A stretch of 7,687 nt of DNA, from the NCBI GenBank assembly GCA_964619775.1, contig CAZUFB010000096.1, positions 1 through 7,687 on the forward strand, written 5' to 3'. Source of the DNA: CAZUFB01 sp964619775 (GTDB lineage: Bacteria; Actinomycetota; Coriobacteriia; Coriobacteriales; UMGS124). The position numbers and the translations under genes are program-made. This document shows, piece after piece, positions 5,463-7,687 of the stretch; position 1 is the first letter of the stretch, and the number at the start of each line of letters is the position of its first letter. Under the pieces are notes generated by a model. The model saw only the letters and a program-made list of their open reading frames with translations, had not been told where the DNA came from and searched no databases.

Positions 5463-6947
5463 CTACAGGGCCGCCAGCGTCTGGCCGGTGTAGTAGCCGG
5501 TCGCAGCGCAGCCCGAGACCGACGCCTGGGCGGGCAGCAGGATGGCGCCGCAGGCATACAGGCCGGGAATCTCCTCGCCGTTCTCGTCGATCACCTGGTT
5601 GTTGGGACCGCACATCACGCCGCCCGACGTCTTGTAGCGCACGACGTTGAGCTTGAGGGCATGGTAGGGCGGCTGCAGCGACTCGAGCCACGAGGTCTTG
5701 CCGAAGGCGGCGTCCTCGCCGGCCTCGACGTATCCGTCGTACTCCTCGAAGGTAGCCACGAGCTGGTCGACCGGCACGTCCATGGCGACGGCCAGGTCCT
5801 CGACGGTGTCGGCCGTGCGGTAGACGTCCTGGTGCAGCGAAACGTTGTTGTCGACCGACGTCGCGATGGAGCGGTTGTCGAAGGCGCGCTGGTCGAAGAC
5901 GACCCACCACTCGCGGTAGCCGGCGTCCACGGCGGCCTGACCGGCGTCGTGCGACTGGCCTTCCTGGATGAAGCGCTTGCCGTTAGGCAGCACCAGCACC
6001 AGCGGCGTCCAGTAACCCCAGGTAGTAGCGTTGGGCAGGTCGCCCATGAGGTTGGCGTAGTGGGCAGAGATGGAGGTGTCCATACCCACCATCTGCGCGC
6101 CCGCCGCGGCGGCCATCGTGTGGCCCTCGCCGAGCGAGCCGTGGACCAGCGTGCCGTAGTTGGCCCAGTCGGGCAGGTACTCGTTGACCATCTCGCCGTT
6201 GTCGATGAAGCAGCCGGTGGCCAGGACCACGGCAGACGCCTTGATGTCGACGTTGCTGCCGTCGGCGTCGACGAAGCGGCAGCCGATGACCGCGCCGTCG
6301 GGGGCGTCCTTGATGAGCGCCGTGGCGCGCATGTTGTAGAGGAACTCGGCGCCGAGCTCTTCGAGCCTGGCCTGGATGGGCGACATCACGTACCGGTAGC
6401 CGGTCGCGATTCCCTCGGCCGGCAGCATCACGCTCGACCCGAGGCGCGGCAGCTCCTCGGTGGTGCAGGGCTCTTGGAACGAGCAGCCGAAGTTCTCGAC
6501 GGCGCAGTCGAAAAACAGAGTGTTGGCGTAGTACTTGCCCTTTGCCCACGCGGGCCACCAGTCGTAGTCGAAGAGGGCTTCTTGCGACTCGGCCGCCGAC
6601 TCCCACGCCTGGTCGATGGTCGTCTCGGCGCCGGCGTCGAGCTGCACCTTGGTGCCGCTGGCGAACATGAACCAGCACGAGGTGAGGGAGTCGCCGCCGA
6701 ACGAGGCTTTCTTTTCGGCGTAGATGATCTTCTTGCCGGCGAGCGCGGGTTCCATGCCGGCAGCCAAGCCGGCGATGCCCGTGCCGACGATCAGGATGTC
6801 GGCCTCCTGGGTGAAGTTGACGTCGCCCGACCCCACGACATAGCCGCCGGACGCGGCCTCGTCGGCCAGCGCGACGCCGGACGCGGCACCGGCCACCAGG
6901 CACGCGGTGCCTCCGAACTTGACCAGATCCCTGCGCGTAAGCTGCAT
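5463..6947 (-). CDS. Tat-exported FAD-dependent reductase, fumarate reductase/KstD superfamily
   Basis: Flavoprotein of 494 residues. The N-terminus MQLTRRDLVKFGGTACLVAG carries a twin-arginine motif (TRRDLVK), a hydrophobic core and a likely cleavage after ALA at about residue 28, so the folded FAD enzyme should act outside the membrane. The dinucleotide fold is ILIVGTGIAG (Gly55, 57, 60) followed by FGGDS (83-87); the C-terminal FAD region is IPGLYACGAI. By alignment from memory with FccA-type fumarate reductases, His296 (SAHYA) matches a conserved substrate His. The catalytic Arg of the NE..TRD motif is replaced by His333 (QEGQSHD), HHTMGG is replaced by RYKTSGG, and the NRLGG Arg is absent. 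The substrate is therefore probably another enone, acid or steroid-like acceptor. There is no CxxCH heme motif and no cytochrome gene nearby, so the electron donor is encoded elsewhere. AAAGGGGAG (6952-6960) sets the start at 6947. Confidence 0.9.
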   Translation of the reverse strand: MQLTRRDLVKFGGTACLVAGAASGVALADEAASGGYVVGSGDVNFTQEADILIVGTGIAGLAAGMEPALAGKKIIYAEKKASFGGDSLTSCWFMFASGTKVQLDAGAETTIDQAWESAAESQEALFDYDWWPAWAKGKYYANTLFFDCAVENFGCSFQEPCTTEELPRLGSSVMLPAEGIATGYRYVMSPIQARLEELGAEFLYNMRATALIKDAPDGAVIGCRFVDADGSNVDIKASAVVLATGCFIDNGEMVNEYLPDWANYGTLVHGSLGEGHTMAAAAGAQMVGMDTSISAHYANLMGDLPNATTWGYWTPLVLVLPNGKRFIQEGQSHDAGQAAVDAGYREWWVVFDQRAFDNRSIATSVDNNVSLHQDVYRTADTVEDLAVAMDVPVDQLVATFEEYDGYVEAGEDAAFGKTSWLESLQPPYHALKLNVVRYKTSGGVMCGPNNQVIDENGEEIPGLYACGAILLPAQASVSGCAATGYYTGQTLAAL

Positions 6948-6951
6948 AGCG

Positions 6952-6960
6952 CTCCCCTTT
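6952..6960 (-). promoter_or_regulatory. Ribosome binding site of the flavoprotein gene
   Basis: AAAGGGGAG on the minus strand lies four bases before the ATG at 6947 and fixes the start at the Tat signal rather than at the longer open frame reaching 7160. A weak hairpin just upstream (arms 6975-6980 and 6989-6994) presents a second purine-rich UAAAGGGG in its loop. Confidence 0.7.
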
Positions 6961-7004
6961 CTCTCACGGTTGAAGGCCGCCCCCTTTAGCGGCCGCACGG
7001 CTTG

Positions 7005-7033
7005 AGTATAGGCAGCGCACCGGCGGCAGGCCA
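7005..7033 (-). promoter_or_regulatory. Candidate promoter of the flavoprotein gene
   Basis: On the minus strand TATACT (7005-7010) matches five of six bases of a -10 box and stands out in a G+C-rich stretch. Seventeen bases upstream lies TGGCCT (7028-7033), a poor -35 box with three of six matches. This would give a leader of about 50 bases. A good -10 with a weak -35 fits a promoter that needs an activator; no activator gene is inside the window. Confidence 0.45.
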
Positions 7034-7147
7034 CCCGCAAAAGTGGGGAGCCGAAACAGCAGGAAAGCGAGTGAAACGGGATGTCGGGCAGACTCGCGGG
7101 CGGCGGAGGCCCTGCTGGGAGTAGGCGCACGGGCGGCGGGAGTTCTG

Positions 7148-7190
7148 CTACGTTTTGCAACTGGTGATATGTTTTACTATGTTTTGCAAC
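7148..7190. repeat. Iterated direct repeat CTAYGTTTTGCAAC
   Basis: CTACGTTTTGCAAC (7148-7161) and CTATGTTTTGCAAC (7177-7190) differ at one base; a partial copy, ATATGTTTTACTA, lies between them. The GTTTT cores start at 7152, 7171 and 7181, that is 19 and 10 bases apart, close to two turns and one turn of the helix. Such an array is what an oligomeric regulator binds, here about 140-190 bases upstream of the proposed flavoprotein start site. On the plus strand it also contains TTGCAA and TATGTT with a 17-base spacer. Confidence 0.5.
7155..7183 (+). promoter_or_regulatory. Possible plus-strand promoter within the direct repeats
   Basis: TTGCAA (7155-7160) and TATGTT (7178-7183), each with four of six consensus matches, are separated by exactly 17 bases. 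Transcription would run rightward into the gene-less region. It coincides with the direct repeats, so a bound protein could also act as a repressor. There is no recognisable gene downstream inside the window. Confidence 0.25.
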
Positions 7191-7342
7191 CTATGAGATA
7201 AAAACTGCCTCGGAACGGGTGTCAATCGGGTAGCACGAATTGCCTGGTAGTATCTCCGCAGGTAGATAAGTCGATAACTCTTGCAAGTATGCCGTCGACA
7301 GGGTGTAAATCTCTCACAGGTTGCTGAACTTAGCAATTGAGA

Positions 7343-7370
7343 CTTATGGGATGTGGCTTATGGGACGTGA
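7343..7370. repeat. Tandem 14-base repeat
   Basis: CTTATGGGATGTGG (7343-7356) is followed directly by CTTATGGGACGTGA (7357-7370), with 12 of 14 bases identical. It lies just after the interrupted dyad TTGCT-6-AGCAA (7321-7336). The function is not apparent. Confidence 0.6.
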
Positions 7371-7465
7371 GGCCCGTGGAGCAGCGGGGCTTCGCCGACG
7401 CGAAGATTCCGCGAAGATCCAGAACCTTGCCGGGTCGGTGCCGGATATTCGCCAAGACTGCGGTT

Positions 7466-7480
7466 TGATTTCCGAAATCA
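7466..7480. promoter_or_regulatory. 15-base palindrome, operator-like
   Basis: TGATTTC-C-GAAATCA is a perfect inverted repeat of 7-base arms around a single central base. Its size and A+T-rich arms resemble a binding site for a dimeric regulator; as RNA the one-base centre would not form a stable hairpin. The associated gene is not identifiable. Confidence 0.4.
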
Positions 7481-7630
7481 GTACCGGTGTATGCAATACG
7501 GCATATATCGACTGGGATACGCCAAGTTTCGTTTCCCCAGATGCCTGCCGCCCTGGGAAATGTCGGTTTGAAGTTCCCCGTTCGATATCGAGCATGTACA
7601 AACGGCGGAGGGCGTGACAGCCCATAGAAC

Positions 7631-7673
7631 GGTTCTGTATACAACGGGCCTGTTTGCGTATACAAAAAGAACC
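7631..7673. promoter_or_regulatory. Paired TTGTATAC sites inside an inverted repeat
   Basis: On the minus strand TTGTATAC occurs twice (7658-7665 and 7637-7644), exactly 21 bases apart. The pair is framed by GGTTCT (7631-7636) and AGAACC (7668-7673). Because GTATAC is itself palindromic, the whole can be read as a long inverted repeat with a 4-A bulge. The TATACA elements could also act as -10 boxes. It is probably an operator/promoter for a gene to the right of the window, but no such gene is visible. Confidence 0.4.
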
Positions 7674-7687
7674 GGCGCGGGCCGCTT

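Larger units (their letters stand above)
6948..7687. other. 740-base stretch without a convincing gene
   Basis: The first ~190 bases are the G+C-rich leader and promoter region of the flavoprotein gene. From about 7141 the G+C content falls. Open frames exist on both strands between 7321 and 7665, the longest 111 residues on the minus strand, but they use TTG starts, overlap one another, lack clear ribosome sites and resemble no protein I know. The stretch instead holds direct repeats (7148-7190), a tandem 14-mer (7343-7370) and several palindromes (7390-7405, 7466-7480, 7582-7591, 7631-7673). It may be a promoter/operator region for a gene beyond the window, a non-coding RNA, or a remnant of a repeat or lost gene. 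Confidence 0.6.

Noticed and set aside
3464..5650. 728-residue open frame on the plus strand
   Set aside because: It spans the antisense of three well-supported minus-strand genes, has no recognisable domain, and reflects the lack of stops in high-GC DNA.
4750..5910. 386-residue minus-strand frame overlapping the DUF4342 gene and flavoprotein end
   Set aside because: It is out of frame with both recognised genes, has an Arg-rich low-complexity translation and crosses the strong hairpin at 5396-5443.
5463..6947. Naming the flavoprotein as cardiac glycoside reductase Cgr2 or as fumarate reductase
   Set aside because: There is no cytochrome partner gene beside it and the key substrate residues do not match the fumarate pattern; family membership is all the sequence supports.
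5208..6989. 593-residue open frame on the plus strand
   Set aside because: It is antisense to the flavoprotein, which has a Tat signal, FAD motifs and a ribosome site; the plus-strand reading has none of these.
6948..7160. 71-codon upstream extension of the flavoprotein
   Set aside because: It would bury the Tat signal inside the protein. The ATG at 6947 has a strong ribosome site and a candidate promoter lies inside the extension.
7141..7687. tRNA, CRISPR array or insertion sequence ends
   Set aside because: There is no cloverleaf-like fold, no regularly spaced identical repeats with spacers, and no transposase fragment or paired terminal inverted repeats around the stretch.

Overview
The window most likely comes from a high-GC anaerobic gut actinobacterium of the Coriobacteriia/Eggerthellaceae type. 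This is inferred from two things: the very G+C-rich genes between about 2165 and 6950, and a Tat-exported flavoprotein reductase of the kind that is heavily expanded in Eggerthella and Gordonibacter relatives. No 16S or other marker gene is present, so the taxonomy is an inference. Base composition is not uniform. The first ~2.1 kb is by eye only about half G+C, the middle ~5 kb is around two-thirds to 70% G+C, and the last ~550 bases drop again.

Layout. (1) 1-2094, plus strand: the 3' part of a bacitracin/lantibiotic-type ABC exporter operon. It holds an ATPase cut off by the window edge and two different six-helix permeases, closely packed and translationally coupled. This is a self-protection or antimicrobial peptide resistance type of transporter, probably acquired horizontally. 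(2) 2095-2186: a short convergent junction with a run of nine G and a long perfect-arm hairpin that includes the stop codon of the next gene. (3) 2167-5188, minus strand: a compact three-gene operon read right to left. It encodes a DUF4342 membrane protein with a UBA/EF-Ts-N-like domain, then an OmpR-type response regulator, then a two-helix membrane histidine kinase. All three proteins carry long Ala/Gly/Pro-rich low-complexity stretches. (4) 5189-5462: a spacer with a very strong G+C hairpin behind the flavoprotein gene and leader dyads ahead of the DUF4342 gene. (5) 5463-6947, minus strand: a Tat-signal FAD flavoprotein of the fumarate reductase/3-ketosteroid dehydrogenase superfamily. The usual fumarate-binding Arg and His residues appear to be replaced, so its substrate is probably not fumarate. 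(6) 6948-7687: 740 bases with no convincing gene. It contains a candidate promoter for the flavoprotein, direct repeats, a tandem 14-mer repeat and several near-perfect palindromes.

How it fits together: the exporter and the kinase/regulator pair lie tail to tail, and their compositions differ sharply, so they should not be assumed to be one regulatory unit. The DUF4342 protein, regulator and kinase do look like one unit (27-base gap, then a 20-base overlap) and plausibly form an envelope-sensing module. The flavoprotein looks like a stand-alone terminal reductase: it has no heme-binding motif and no cytochrome partner within the window. The most open questions are the role of the DUF4342 protein beside the two-component system, the substrate of the flavoprotein, and the nature of the palindrome-rich stretch at 7141-7687.
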